Shown: piece by piece, positions 1-11,683 of the stretch
Position numbering within the stretch: position 1 is the stretch's first letter
Layout: each line of letters begins with the position of its first letter
Assembly (NCBI GenBank): GCA_032207245.1
Contig: CM063504.1
Coordinates: forward strand, 22,775,491-22,839,490
Direction of reading: 5' to 3'
DNA from: Pardosa pseudoannulata
Lineage: Eukaryota; Arthropoda; Arachnida; Araneae; Lycosidae
Length of the DNA stretch: 64,000 bases
Notes under the pieces: model-generated
Database searches by the model: none
What the model was told of the DNA's origin: nothing
The model's input: only the letters and a program-made list of their open reading frames with translations
Position numbers and translations under genes: made by a program

Positions 1-55
1 CTATTGTTTCGTATGTCATACGGTGATACAGCTATAGAATTGCGGAATCGGGGAG
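1..55 (-). CDS. PLEKHG4-like: RhoGEF exon, partial (runs off left edge)
   Basis: A TTATTGCAG acceptor is followed by an open frame in the correct phase (phase 1): (G)APRFRNSIAVSPYDIRNN. The next exon boundary is off the window. R-x-R-N-S-I-A-V/I-S is a conserved short motif after PH in this group from memory. Evidence is the phase match, the good acceptor and the uninterrupted frame. Confidence 0.72.
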
Positions 56-851
56 CTGCAATAACAAATTGATACATATTTCCTTTATGGCAGTCAAAAT
101 CAAAATAAGGAAAATACATTTAAGATTTTTTATATAGGTTGTTCAAATATTTATGTACTATCCAATAAATTAACAAATTATAAGTATATAAATTCCTGGA
201 ACTAGTAGGTGACACAGTACACAGGCAGCTGATGGAATAAATAATATTGAGATATTTGATAGATTTGCCCAAAAGACCCCCAAAGATTTGCAGAAAATAT
301 TTAATGAGAACCCCCCCCCTCCTTTAAGGTGTGGGAGTAACTTAGGCTAGTGTTTAATGAAAACTTCTCTTTCAGTTTAAACAAATCAGTTATTTTTGAA
401 GTGCAACTCATTCTCACTGTATGAAAGTCAAGTATTCATTCAATGAAGTCATTTTCTATATTTGCATTCTACATTTATCCTACATTTTTCTATATTCTAA
501 GGGTATTTATTCTAATGCACAAAACAGATGCCATATTAGAAAGTGGCACTGTGGCAAATATATGGAGCAGTTTTATAAACATAATAGTAAATTGTGAATC
601 TATTAGGAATCCATATTGAGAAAGGGGCAGCCAATGCATGCAGATGATTAATAGACTAGAACTGGTCATATATATCTCATTTTTAATGCACTGGTTACAT
701 TTTTAAAACTGAGGACATGTTTGACATAATTATGTACTTGCACCACAATACAGGCTTAAACTACATCTGAATGTGAAACAAATTTAAACATATTCAGTAA
801 AATACTACTGAGTAGAAATTTGGTAATAATAGAGGTATTAATTAAAATTGT

Positions 852-885
<34 letters not shown>

Positions 886-1838
886 CAGATAAGCTACAGT
901 GCATTATTTTCATTTTTATCACTGGAGATTAATATGTATGTATTACATCTAGGTTGTAAAATGAATGTAAATTCTTTAATATTTATTTTGGAAGTATTAG
1001 AAAAAATAATTGCTATGGAATTCTTAGTAAATGACAGGTTGATCAGCTTGCAAACTAATAATGCATTTTTTAGCTTGTTAATTTGCTTAGGATGCAATTT
1101 CGATCAGTTTTTAAAAAATATTAATTAAGGCAGGGTGTTTGGGTTTGAAAGAGTATGATTAACTATTTTGCTGCACAAGTGTTAATGAGACTGGGACCTA
1201 CTGCTTGAAGCTGATTCTGAGCAGCTATGAACATCCATGTTAGCAGTGAGATTCGAACTCGTAAATTCTGGTACCAAAGAGCAGCACCTTACTTGTTTAG
1301 CCTAAGGCAGGATGTAAATAAGATAAACTAGTTCAATTTTTAACACTACTGCAAATTTTCTTTAACATTAGGGCTATAATTAGATAGGGACCTGTTTAAA
1401 ACCAACTAAATGGTTCTGAACATCCATGACAACAGTAGTACCTATATAATGCAAAACCCAAATGCATCAACCTATTTCAGCCCTCAAACAGCAAATAACA
1501 TACGTAAAATTGCAAACATAAAGTTGTTTAACCTCGTATACTTAAATGCTATTTAAGTTATTGCTGCTGTTAGTGATAACAACATATGTAAAAAAAAGTA
1601 GAATTTCATTTAAGGAAAAAGAATATTTCTAACAAAAAAACTCCCCACATTTAGTTATAATAAAGCAATTAAAAATGCTTTAATTGTATCATTATTATTC
1701 CTTAATAAAACTGCTTGCTACTAAAGAAAAGCACAGCTCCATTCATTATATCCCAAAAATAAATTATCTTTATTAAAAATTTTTATCTAGAAGTAATGCA
1801 CAACTTATTATATTAAAGAATATTGCATGATACATTAC
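56..1838. other. Intron: SINE fragments, otherwise plain
   Basis: AT-rich intron of the RhoGEF gene. It contains a degraded tRNA-type SINE (1172-1306), a shorter piece of the same family (about 1385-1440) and a (TA)n run (856-882). No exon is seen. Confidence 0.6.
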
Positions 1839-1955
1839 CTCTAGCTAGCTGATGAATGCTGATAGACCTGTCACTAATCTGATCTTCACTAGGCTTGATA
1901 TCTAAACATGGCTTGTTTCCAATACCCATGGAAGACATTTCAGCAAGGCGATTTT
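1839..1955 (-). CDS. PLEKHG4-like: RhoGEF exon: conserved post-PH segment (117 nt)
   Basis: Too short to stand out as an ORF. The TAAACAG acceptor joins the phase-1 end of the previous exon and gives ...KNRE/NRLAEMSSMGIGNKPCLD, then IKPSEDQISDRSI and HQLAR, before a GTAATG donor. The MGIGNKPxLDIKPSxDQIxDRS sequence is the family's post-PH signature as I remember it. Confidence 0.88.
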
Positions 1956-2584
1956 CTGTTTAGAATATCATACTCATTAATATTTATTAAAATACATTTC
2001 TAAGATTGATATAATAGATGATGATATTACATTTATCTAGTATTCCCATAAAGACTACTAAAAAAGGATTTATAAGGAGCTTTGGTTTACTCTATATAAT
2101 TCATTTGAGCACTCAACCCCCCCCCCCAGCTGCATATTGATGATACAGAAATCAGTAGCTCCTATTTTTTTTAATTACAAATATGCACATACTATAGTAA
2201 GTTTATTAATTATTGTAATAAATTTCTGAATTTAAAATTTTGAAAATTGATTTCTGCCAAATTATAAAGTACATCTAACCCTTATTTAAGATTTGACATT
2301 GCAAAGCTTATAATAATAATAATAATAATAAATATTAAAATATCTGCACCATGAATGAGTAATAACAATGATACTTTAATTTATCAAAGTCTACGAAAAT
2401 CTGTACACACAAAATTTAGCTTTTAGTTGGGATTTTACAGAAACCTTAGAATACTTTCTTAACAATATGAATTATTTAGGCCAGTAAACAACATAAAATA
2501 CTTGAAAATAACTCTTTATTACATCACAAAACAGCATCATTAGTAAAAAATAAGCATAATTTAAAAAACAAAATAGTAATTTAC

Positions 2585-2762
2585 CTCTGTTTTTAACCGC
2601 CTGCTTGACAAGTATTTTGCGTAGATCTGATACCCAAGAAGCTTTCACCTCTGGATTTGGTGCTTGCAGTAAAAATGTGTCATTCAATTTTCTTTTACGA
2701 AACCAGATTTCAAATTTTGTAGGACTATCACCAATTTGTTCTGTGATTCCTAAATCAGTAGT
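2585..2762 (-). CDS. PLEKHG4-like: RhoGEF exon: PH domain second half (178 nt)
   Basis: Acceptor TTTTTGCAG, donor GTAAAT, ending one base into a codon. The peptide reads TTDLGITEQIGDSPTKFEIW, then FRKRKLNDTFLLQAPNPEVK, then ASWVSDLRKILVKQAVKNR. The E-I-W-F-R-K/R-R-K/R-x-x-D-T-F/Y core and the final tryptophan helix (ASWVSDLRKIL) complete PH. The WFRxRK wording is the feature that separates PLEKHG4/Solo from Trio and Dbs. Confidence 0.95.
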
Positions 2763-4622
2763 CTGCAAAAAGAAAATAATAGTATGCTTCAATATATTTT
2801 CCATTTAGAATTTTAATAAACATCAACATTAGTCTCAAATAATTAGGAAATAATTGCTTTTATATTTTTAATATATTTTTTATTTATTTTATATCAGTAT
2901 CAATCATTCTCATCTTGAAAGGATAAAATAAACTTTAATTCATAGTACTTTGTTGCTGTCTTAGAAAACTCAAAACACATTTTGTATCTACATAAAATGC
3001 TACAGTTTTTAAATGTTAAACTACTTTATTCTGAATGACAGAATCTTCTAGAATTTCTTCTTTTTTTTCAGTTCTTAAACTAAAAACAAAAAGCTTAAAG
3101 GACAGAGTGTATAATAAAAGACCCGTGTGGATTCATTTCAACATACAATGTCTGGCCAAGTCTTTAAAACTAAAATAGTAATGAAGAAAATTTATCTCAA
3201 TTTTAAATTCTTCTGTTACTCTAGGCATTATTGCAGAAGTCACCAGAATCAAAATTTTTAAAATTTGATATATCAATAGAAAGTGCTTTTGGAAGAAGAG
3301 TTCTGAAGAGAATATTATTTTTGTCTACTAACTTCATTTCTATATTGATGTTGAAACTAATGATGAGAATTTACAGCTGGAATTAGTGTAATTTTGTGTT
3401 GAAATAAAATATATAAGATTATAAATTTCTCTAATCATTTTTAAATCAACCAATTTCTTTAATTACTATATAAGAATATTTTAACCATGTTCAGTAACAC
3501 ACATTTACAAGAAGTATTTTTAAAATTATAAAACTAAAGAAATATCAGATTAATAAACCAACATATGCATTTTATAAATACCTACAGTTTAACAAATCTA
3601 ATCCAGAGTTATAAAAAGATGGTTAATGAAAAGCATTGTTAAGTGCCTTAAAAGTAACAAATTTTATTTAATAATTTACATAACTTGATAAAACTGATTT
3701 CAAATTTAACAAGATCTCTAACATGGACATGTTTTGTTTAAACGAAATACACCCATGTATTTTACTTAATGCATCTCTTGGTGGTGTAAAGTTGTTTTAC
3801 CTGCCTCAGGCTTGCCACCGCTGAGGTACTTTCAAAAAGGTGAGAAAAGTGACAAATAATACAGAATAAGTGACTAAAAAGTGACTAAACATTGAAAAAA
3901 AAAAAAGCGATATTTTTCTCCTTTTGATTACACATGCTATTGTTAAGATTTTTCTATTTATTTTAACTCTAAATCAAATGATTCATGCAAGACATAATTT
4001 TAGAGTCAAATACAAAAAAATTAAAAATTTTGTTTAACACAACTCAACATTGCTTTTTATTAAAAAAAAAATCTATAAATTAGATTTGAATACATACAAT
4101 ACATTTATTTTATAATCACAATTTTCTGCATATATTAATGATGTTTTGAAATATGTACATGGCTAGATTATAGTATCTAAACAAAAATTGTGAAGGAAAA
4201 GGGAAATGTGTGCTTTCACGTAAATTACTTTAATGTATTAAATGTACATTTCAGTACAAATGTAGATTTCAGGAGCTTCTTTACGACTTTTTAAAATCAC
4301 TAAATTCTGGAAACCATACTAATTACATTTTAATAAGAAAAATAAGATTAGAGCATCCCATTTTTGGTCTTTTATTAAAATATTTTGTTATTAATTCAGA
4401 TTTTCTTTTTTCAACAACTGCTTTTGCTGTGATACACCATGAAAAAAATGACTAAAAGTGATTGTTTACTTAAAAAAGTGACTAAAAGTGATCAACTGTA
4501 AAAAGAAGTGACTAAAGGTGAGAAAAGTGACGGAATTGCAAGCCTGTTGCCTGTAGTACTGTATAAAAAATAAAAATTTATACTATTTAGACATTACCAA
4601 TATGGAACAAGGCTAAATTTAC
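2763..4622. other. Intron between the PH exons, holding a hAT-type MITE
   Basis: 1.86 kb intron. The left 1 kb shows nothing beyond AT-rich sequence; the right part is the 3807-4548 element described separately. Confidence 0.6.
3807..4548. mobile_element. hAT-like non-autonomous element, ~740 bp
   Basis: The left end CAGGCTTGCCACC... and the right end ...GCAAGCCTG are inverted, and GGTGAGAAAAGTGAC occurs next to both ends in opposite orientation relative to each other only in part. Terminal CAGG...CCTG with short inverted repeats is typical of hAT elements. The interior carries recurring GTGACTAAAA motifs (about 3880 and 4445-4520) and no ORF. An 8-base target duplication is not clean (acctgcct / ttgcctgt). 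Confidence 0.5.
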
Positions 4623-4802
4623 CTTTATGCTATGTTTGTACTGATACATTTCATAGCCCTTTCTTTGTGGATCTCTTCTTGCTTTGCTAAAGAGGATAAG
4701 GTCTTCAAAGAGGAACACATGTCTCATACATTTACGAGATCTTCCTTGCCATACTATAAATTCATCTTGCCTAAGGAGACGGCCTTGTTCTTTGACATTT
4801 AC
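4623..4802 (-). CDS. PLEKHG4-like: RhoGEF exon: PH domain first half (60 codons)
   Basis: Phase 0 at both ends. The peptide begins VNVKEQGRLLRQDEFIVWQG and continues RKCMRHVFLFEDLILFSKA, then ends YEMYQYKHSIK. G-x-L-L-R-Q-D-E-F and R-x-V-F-L-F-E-D-L-I-L-F-S-K are the beta strands of the Dbl-associated PH domain. The K-A-R-R-D-P-Q-R-K segment is a basic loop that could bind phosphoinositides (inference). Confidence 0.95.
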
Positions 4803-5586
4803 CTACAAATAAAAATTATATTTTGAGCTAAATATTTTACACAAAAATTAAGTTATCTTCTAGCTATGACTTTTTAATATATTATATTCTAGTAGAAAGT
4901 AACTTTAACGTGTAACTTTTTAAATGGAATTAGTTGAACAATATAATCCTAAAACACAACAAAAACTGAAATATTTCATTATAACCATTTGGTATAGTTC
5001 TCATAATTATTATTTAAAAGGAAAAAACTATCTATTATTCTAAAACTTTGTACTGCATACATTATACAACCAAATATTCTAAAATATCTTTTCAGCTGCC
5101 CAATCTGCCAAAATTCAATACACATAAAATATCCAAAATTCAAATCCAAAAATTCAATACACATAAAATATTTTGGTTTAAGATCTACATACACCAAATT
5201 TCAACCATCTGACTTGTCATACTTTTGAGCTATGCTCACAATAAATTAATTATAATTTCAAAAGTGTTTTAATGTTTCAGATTAAAGATGATTTCATAAA
5301 CATCCATCAAACTTTTCAAAATAAAATTTAAGATGACTTCAATATTTTCTTTAGACTGTTTCATAGTGTAAAATTTTTATTTACACATCAATGTATTCAC
5401 ATAACAATTTGTAAATGATCACAACATAGTGCTACTCTAAGAAATTAAAAGCCATGAATATACATAATGCATGCATAAATATATAGAATAAATTATATTA
5501 AAAAAAAGTTTCCCTTCTAACAGAATTTCCAGAAATATACATATTAGATAAACAATAAAATTATAGTTTAAAAAAAAAAAACTTAC

Positions 5587-5664
5587 ATCAGAATCTTTTA
5601 AGGCATCCATAGCTAGCAAGTCATTTCCATGTCTAAGTTGGAAACGAACCATTTCTTCAGCAGC
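5587..5664 (-). CDS. PLEKHG4-like: RhoGEF exon: last DH helix (26 codons)
   Basis: Acceptor TTTCAG, donor GTAAGT, phase 0 at both ends. The peptide is AAEEMVRFQLRHGNDLLAMD plus ALKDSD. The R-H-G-N-D-L-L-A-M-D-A-L/I motif closes the DH domain and leads directly into PH; it is shared by PLEKHG4, Solo, Dbs and Trio. Confidence 0.93.
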
Positions 5665-5992
5665 CTGAAATCAAATAAATAGGAACAATATAAATTACTG
5701 AATTTACTTATTTTGCACTATACATTTCAGATCACAGGAAATGTTATTATAGTTCACTAATTTTCTTTGTTACCGTATATAGAATTTATAATCGAGTTTT
5801 AAATGTGAGAACAAAAGATAAAGCAGGGGTAGTTACTAAGGAAAGAAACAATTTACTTATCTTTAAGCAAAAGATATTAAAAACACAATGTAGGCAATTT
5901 TATTAACACACACACACATATATATATATATATTATATATATATATGATCTCAAAACAACATTAGTGAATTTCTCCAATGGTTATTACATAC

Positions 5993-6136
5993 CTTTAAAG
6001 CCTTATGTTCGGTCTCTCTTTCAGGACATTCTTTAAGTAATTGCTTTAAAAGTAAAGCATACTTCCCCATTCGCTGTACAGGTTTCAGCAGGTAACTAGC
6101 CAAGTCCATTTTATCTTGTAATTCTAGCTGCTTTTT
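5993..6136 (-). CDS. PLEKHG4-like: RhoGEF exon: DH conserved region 3 (48 codons)
   Basis: Phase 0 at both ends, acceptor CTTTTTCTG-side TTTTCAG, donor GTATGT. The peptide holds DLASYLLKPVQRMGKYALLL and KQLLKECPE. This is the conserved region 3 helix: L-x-x-Y-L-L-K-P-V-Q-R-M/I-x-K-Y, which packs on the GTPase switch II and carries most catalytic contacts. All expected key residues (Leu-Leu-Lys-Pro-Val-Gln-Arg) are present, so catalysis is probably intact. Confidence 0.95.
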
Positions 6137-6670
6137 CTGAAAAGTAAGAAATTTAATGCAACAAGACCTATTTTAAATTATTAGTTGCACAAATCTGTGC
6201 ACATAAACACATACATGCATACAAGCTATTAGTCCAAACTGTCTATATTTTAATATGATTCTGCATTAAATTATTAAGAGAAAAATTTTAAAGCTTTCTA
6301 AAACAACAGGCTTTAATTAAAATAAATCATTTTTAAAATTAACATACAACATTTTATATTTAATATATGTTATCATTATACCCTGCAGTACAGTCATAAT
6401 ATTCTCATATATTTTGATGTGAACTCCATCTTACGAATGATTTTCAGTGTCCAAATTGTTAGTGTATTAATATTTAGTCTAAATCATGGAATCTGTTAAT
6501 GGGAGTAATACAGTCTTTTTTGCTTTGTTTCACAAAATATATGGAGTATATAAAATAGAGTATAAATATTCTAAAACCCTACACTTTTTTTTTTACATAT
6601 TTAAAAAAAATTAAGGTTTATAATATAGTCTAAATCCACAGATACTGAGTTTAAAATTCTTTATATTCTG

Positions 6671-6995
6671 CTTGTGGGAACCACAGTAGCTCAGTCAGCA
6701 AAGGTATTGATCTCATAATCAGAGGGTTGCAGGTTTGAGACTCAGGCCAGCCAAAGATCTGCTCTGTATTTTAATGGCAAATGGGGTGCGTTTATGGTCA
6801 GTGGCAGGCCAAGCAAAAACTTGTAACCAAGTACTTGGTTTCTGCTTTTAAATTACAAGGACCCACTTCATTTATTTGTGTTGTCCCAGGGAGTAATGAT
6901 GGCAGCCTATAGTGTGCTCCTATAATAAAATGGCCTACAAATATCTGTGGCTTGGCAGTAATGAATGCTATAAGAGCAAGTACCCCTGCTTAATA
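6671..6995 (+). mobile_element. tRNA-Met-derived SINE
   Basis: The head carries an A box (GTAGCTCAGTCAGC) and a B box (GGTTTGAGACTC) with an anticodon-like TCTCATAATC loop resembling elongator tRNA-Met. A roughly 240-base tRNA-unrelated body follows. ATATTCTG occurs immediately on both sides (6663-6670 and 6996-7003), consistent with a target-site duplication. Confidence 0.65.
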
Positions 6996-7225
6996 ATATT
7001 CTGTGAAAATAAAATATGTGCCATCAAGGATGATTAATATTTTATAAATCTTCAAATTTTACTTATTTTAATTAATAATAATTAAAATGCAGTTCATTAT
7101 ATATTAAAATATGCTTCTTTTAATTAATATTAATTAAAAGAGAACATATTACAGACACACACAAATTCTCTCTAAAAGAACTGGTTCAACAATCATACAT
7201 TTTGAAGTAACAATATAATAGTAGA

Positions 7226-7403
7226 TTTGGTTTGGTTTGGAGCACTACGGTCTACTTTTTGTAACACGAAGGCTAATGAGACCGGGGACTACTGCTTAAA
7301 GCAGATTCCAAATGGCTACAAACATCCATGCTATAGTGGGATTCAAACTCACGAACTCTGGTTCTGAAGGCCAGCACCCTAACCATTCGGCCATCATTCA
7401 GCC
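7226..7403 (-). mobile_element. tRNA-derived SINE, full-length copy (178 bp)
   Basis: Read on the minus strand it starts with a tRNA-like head: A-box-like TGGTTAGGGTGCTGG and a B box GAGTTTGAATCC. It ends with GTTGC-type text and CCAAACCAAACC. AATAGTAGA flanks both sides (7217-7225, 7404-7412), a 9-base target duplication. This is the most frequent repeat family in the window. Confidence 0.75.
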
Positions 7404-7947
7404 AATAGTAGAATATCTAGCATGATGATTTATGAATTAGAATCCTTGGTCTACAGTATAATATTTTGACTAAAAGTAGATATGGACACTAATACTTCGC
7501 AAACAGAAGATTGTAAATATAAAAAAAAAATAATAATAATAAATAAGAATGGGAGTAGCTTCCACTCAACTTACTTGAATACTCAATTAAGAGAAAAGTA
7601 GCTATTTTAATTGGCCATATTTTTGTTCTTTTACAAAACTAACACTATCACATAAATAATATCTCTATTTTCATTATGCTCACTAATTATTTTATGGACT
7701 TAAATAACAGCATTGGAAATCAAATAGTAACAGGATGTGCCATTCATTAATCGGAAATAGCAGTGGAATGTAAAAATTGATAAAAAAGTAATTTTGCTGT
7801 AATGTACTTATTAAGAATTTCATTTCTCCAAGTCAAAACATAATTAGCTATAGAATAATAGACTAATAAACTTGCTGTGTTCACATACATATATACACAC
7901 ACATAGACATAATTCCAAAAATGGTATTTTCAGACTCGGGATGATTA

Positions 7948-8516
7948 CCCCTTCCGGTATAATTTAATAATGAAAAACTGTGCATGAAATAACCATTTAA
8001 TTTTTATTTAAAAAACTTGTTTCATTTTACAATTCTTACATATTCTTAATTAAAATCCACTTTTTACATAATGTTAAATAATATCAGAAACAGTAAAATT
8101 AAGAAAATATCAAAGCCAAACATTAATAAGATATACAGATAATAGTCTTCAAGCTAGTGGTACTTTTCAAAACAAAGTGCAAAAGAATTCTTAATTGTTT
8201 ACACCGCCAAGTAGTCTCACTTTAAATTTGATTCTTGTAACACAAACGACATTTCTTAGTAGGTTTTCTTTTATTCTGACTCATTAATCTGGCAATGACT
8301 TGTACCAAGAAATTCTAAGTAAACAATATGCAATAGTGACTTGTGATTTTCACAAGTGATAAAATTGTTGCCAAATTCAGTAAACTAGAAATTTTAAACT
8401 AAATTAATTATCATATTTAACAGTAACTTTAATCGCATGACGAGTGTAGCTCGTCATTGTGCGGTATGGAATGAAAAACTAATGATGAGCTAGACTCGTC
8501 ATTTTACCGGAAGGGG
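7948..8516. mobile_element. piggyBac-type MITE, copy 1 (~569 bp)
   Basis: The ends are CCCCTTCCGGTA... and ...TACCGGAAGGGG, inverted, with TTAA on the right (8517-8520) and TTAC on the left. TTAA targeting with CCC-GGG termini is the piggyBac superfamily signature. There is no ORF. A second copy in the opposite orientation is at 27084-27647. Next to the right end lies a hairpin-like ACGAGTGTAGCTCGT and ACGAGTCTAGCTCAT pair. Confidence 0.7.
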
Positions 8517-8570
8517 TTAATCAAAATCTCAAGCTCAAATTTTTGCACAATTACAATACTATCCTCCTAC

Positions 8571-8619
<49 letters not shown>

Positions 8620-9079
8620 ATGGGGCTGGGAGCACACTTTAAAAATGAGAGCCCAATCTCAGTTGGAGATAGGGCAGTAAATAGTAAATTAGTGCAATAA
8701 CTATTTATGCCCACTAAGTGTTTAAAAATTAAAGACATTTACATCTGCCTGAAAAGCATTGAAAGACATTCAATTTTAACTTATGTGTGTGATCATGAAA
8801 AAGATTTTTAACTCAAGTCACATTTTGATCAATCTCAAATTTATGAATTCTCTTAATAAAGAAAGCTTGCTCAACTCCACAGACTTACTTCCAATTATCT
8901 AACATTTCTACAATATTTACTAGCTAATGCTTTGAAAGTCTTTAGAAAATAATTATATAAATATAAATGGAAATAAGGAGTCATTTTGTTAAATTAGCAT
9001 CTAAGTTGCATTATTTAGAAGAAAGTAATATGACTGCAGTTGTTTTTCAGAAAAGTATAATTATCCTAAAACTACTTAC

Positions 9080-9169
9080 TCTGAAGAATGCATTTCCATA
9101 TTCAGACATAAGAGCATCAGACTTTGGTTTGTTTTTATTATACAAGGCATACAGGTAAAACTGGGGTTG
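9080..9169 (-). CDS. PLEKHG4-like: RhoGEF exon: DH middle (30 codons)
   Basis: A 90-base exon, phase 0 at both ends, with acceptor TTCTTAG and donor GTAAGT. It encodes QPQFYLYALYNKNKPKSDAL followed by MSEYGNAFFR. The FxLYaxYxxNkPkSdaL pattern is the family's middle DH segment ('YALYSKNKPRSD' in relatives). It is separated from the next exon by a 2.9 kb intron filled with repeats. Confidence 0.93.
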
Positions 9170-9550
9170 CTAAGAAAGAATAAGACAAGATTTCATCAAA
9201 TTGTTGCTTTTAAGTACAAAAAATATTATACACTTAAAAGTATTTCTTGTATTTTAATATAAAAGATTAAACTATATTGATAACTGTCAGTATGGTGTGA
9301 ATATTAATAATAAATTGTTTTAATCAAAAGTTGTATAATTTTTTATGTTAGTCTCACTCAGTCAATAAAAATATTGATATAATAAATGTTAAAAATCAAC
9401 ATTAAATACATACAGTAAAATTTCTGTCAGCATATTGAAACAATACATGCCTCTAAAACAAATTACAAAATTTTTCTTTGGTAGAAAAAAATATTGCTAC
9501 TACATTTTTTAAGCTACATATAATCTATATATATATAAAGAATTACTTAC

Positions 9551-9724
9551 AAAATCCAGAAAACACTGTCCAACAATAAAAGGGTTATTCTCACAGTGCT
9601 CCAGCTCAGTCAAAAAATACTGGTTGTGAAATTCATAAATTTTTTCAATATTACCAAACACAACATTTCTTTGACCCCTTAAGGCTTGAGGAATATCTTC
9701 CCTCATTAATTCAGGAATATAATT
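9551..9724 (-). CDS. PLEKHG4-like: RhoGEF exon: DH helices (58 codons)
   Basis: Phase 0 at both ends with TTTCAG acceptor and GTAAGT donor. The peptide begins NYIPELMREDIPQALRGQ and contains VVFGNIEKIYEFHNQYFL, the DH segment 'FGNIEEIYEFH' found across the family (conserved region 2 area). It ends IVGQCFLDF. The next exon continues without a gap. Confidence 0.93.
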
Positions 9725-10023
9725 CTGAAAATATACACAAATACAATTTAATTACAAATACAGTTAGTTAAAAAAGATTTTAAATAACATCTTAAATAAT
9801 TTGGATCAAATCTTGTTTATACCATAATATACTATCCAGATAATTTATTATTGGATATTGATTATGGCCCTAATTAGCAAGGCCGTAGGCAGGGGAGAGG
9901 ATTTAGGAGACTAGTCCCTACTCAAAATTCAAAAAGTTTTTTTTTGTGTGGAAAGGAAATTGACCACGCATATGGGTGTGTCATCTGCTTAGCTATCCAT
10001 AGACAAAAGTGTAGTTAAAAAAG

Positions 10024-10101
<78 letters not shown>

Positions 10102-10593
10102 AGAGAGAGACTCCTTTGGCCATAAATATCTTGCAGAGACATAGGCTTTTACCTACTCCACACCCCTATCACATAGGCTCATTTGTCTCAAGATCATTTT
10201 TCGTAATCTATTGTATATAGTCTTTTTGTCTGGGGTGCTCCATGGTGAATATTTTGAGACAGATTCTATCTTCTAAAATATTTTCAACATGTTACGTTAG
10301 ACTAGATTTTGGTGTATAGCTAAATGAAAGAGAAATTAAAACAAATAAATATAGTTTTTAATATTAATTTTACTATTAAATTCATTGTGCAGATATTTAA
10401 TTACTCACTCTAAGTACTCATTCATTTGTTAATTATATAATTTTTTAATCATTTTGCTTTTTTAAAACCACATTGTGTTGAATAGGGATATACATACATA
10501 AGAAAACCTGTTGTTTCACTGAATTATCTTTCACAAAAAACCCCTTGCCCCCCCCCCAAAAAAAAATACTTTAGAAACGAGAACTTTACTTAC
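9725..10593. other. Intron with a 75-base poly(A) tract
   Basis: It holds an uninterrupted A run (10024-10098) followed by (GA)n (10099-10110). A stretch from about 9880 (AAGGCCGTAGGCAGGGG) looks like the end of an old transposon that leads to the A tract. No exon is seen. Confidence 0.55.
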
Positions 10594-10669
10594 CTCAATT
10601 ATGTATTCCAATGATTTAACATAGTCTCTCTCAGTTTGAATCAGTTCTTTCATTATGAGCATCAGAGTC
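10594..10669 (-). CDS. PLEKHG4-like: RhoGEF exon: start of DH domain (76 nt)
   Basis: This small exon (phase 1 in, phase 0 out, GTAAGT donor) encodes TLMLIMKELIQTERDYVKS followed by LEYIIE. The E-L-I-x-T-E-R-D-Y-V motif is the hallmark of DH conserved region 1, which contacts switch I of the Rho GTPase; the second Glu is the usual invariant acid. This is the strongest single motif placing the gene among Dbl-family exchange factors. Confidence 0.92.
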
Positions 10670-11109
10670 CTAATAAAATAATAAAAACATAGTATCAAAA
10701 TAAAAAGACACAATTTTTTAAAAAAAGTACTTTTGTCAAATCAATTTTCAAATAACCAAAATTTTCAAAATTACTAAACTTTGTAATGATTAATGTTAAA
10801 TTTCTTTTTAGCAAATTTGAATACAATACCTTCTTGTAAATTCATAATGCCTGTTGAGCTACAAATACATTAGAAAGAGAAACCATTTAAAAAGAAAATA
10901 TGCATTAAAAATTTACAGGAAAATTGTCACACAAAATACAAACATAATTAATTTGCCTCAATATTCTAAACTTCTCAAAAAAAAAAAAAAAAAAAAAAAC
11001 TATATAGTTATATTAAGTCTAAATGCTAAAGATTAGTATTATAAATATCTTAAACATTATGGATATTAGTATTAGTATTCTTTGATACTTCCATTTTATG
11101 ACTTCATTA

Positions 11110-11440
11110 ATATTGCCAGCAAGCTCAGTGGCCGAGCTTGCTGGTCAAAGCACGAGATCCAAACCCGAAGTTTGTGGGTTCGATGCTCGCTATGGCGATT
11201 GATCCAAAGTATGGATTTTTAATTTAAAAATGTTATTTATTGTTGCCTTATGTTCTTGAACATTCTAGATCTTTCTTTATTATGTAAATTAGTTATTTCT
11301 GCAACATTCTGTTAGGGTATAAAAGCTGATACCCACTAATTATAGGCAACTTCTCGATCTTGTAGAGAGTTGCTACTTTGCTTCAATAAATTCGTCTGTT
11401 AGGCTAAACGGTGTGTTCATTCGAATCTTCAAGACAATAT
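11110..11440 (+). mobile_element. tRNA-like sequence plus probable solo LTR
   Basis: First a tRNA-like segment (11116-11200) with a B box GTGGGTTCGATGCTC. Then a region with LTR promoter architecture: TATAAAAG at 11318-11325, a small hairpin (TCTCGATCTTGTAGAGA), and AATAAA at 11385-11390. Exact LTR ends and target duplication could not be fixed. Intron of the RhoGEF gene. Confidence 0.4.
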
Positions 11441-11683
11441 TACTATTGCAGTAATGATCTACTACAGTAGTTCATGCCACTTACAAAATTTATTATATGC
11501 ATAAGCCATTATAACAAACAATGGTAGAGTGTGTCCACTACAACTTTAGAGGTATTTTTACATTTTACATCTAGAGCATCCCCTTCTCTTTTAATGTCTA
11601 GCTTTACATACCATGAAATAAGTGTATTTTGATTGAAAAAATATATTACTAATAAAACATGCTATAGAAAAAAAAAATCATAC

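Larger units (their letters stand above)
6137..9079. other. Repeat-filled intron of the DH region
   Basis: 2.9 kb intron. It holds a tRNA-Met-like SINE (6671-6995), a tRNA-derived SINE (7226-7403), a piggyBac-type MITE (7948-8516) and a (TA)n tract (8572-8612). The remainder shows nothing recognisable. Confidence 0.65.

Noticed and set aside
4632..4826. Plus-strand frame with a signal-peptide-like start
   Set aside because: It is the antisense of the PH-domain exon at 4623-4802.
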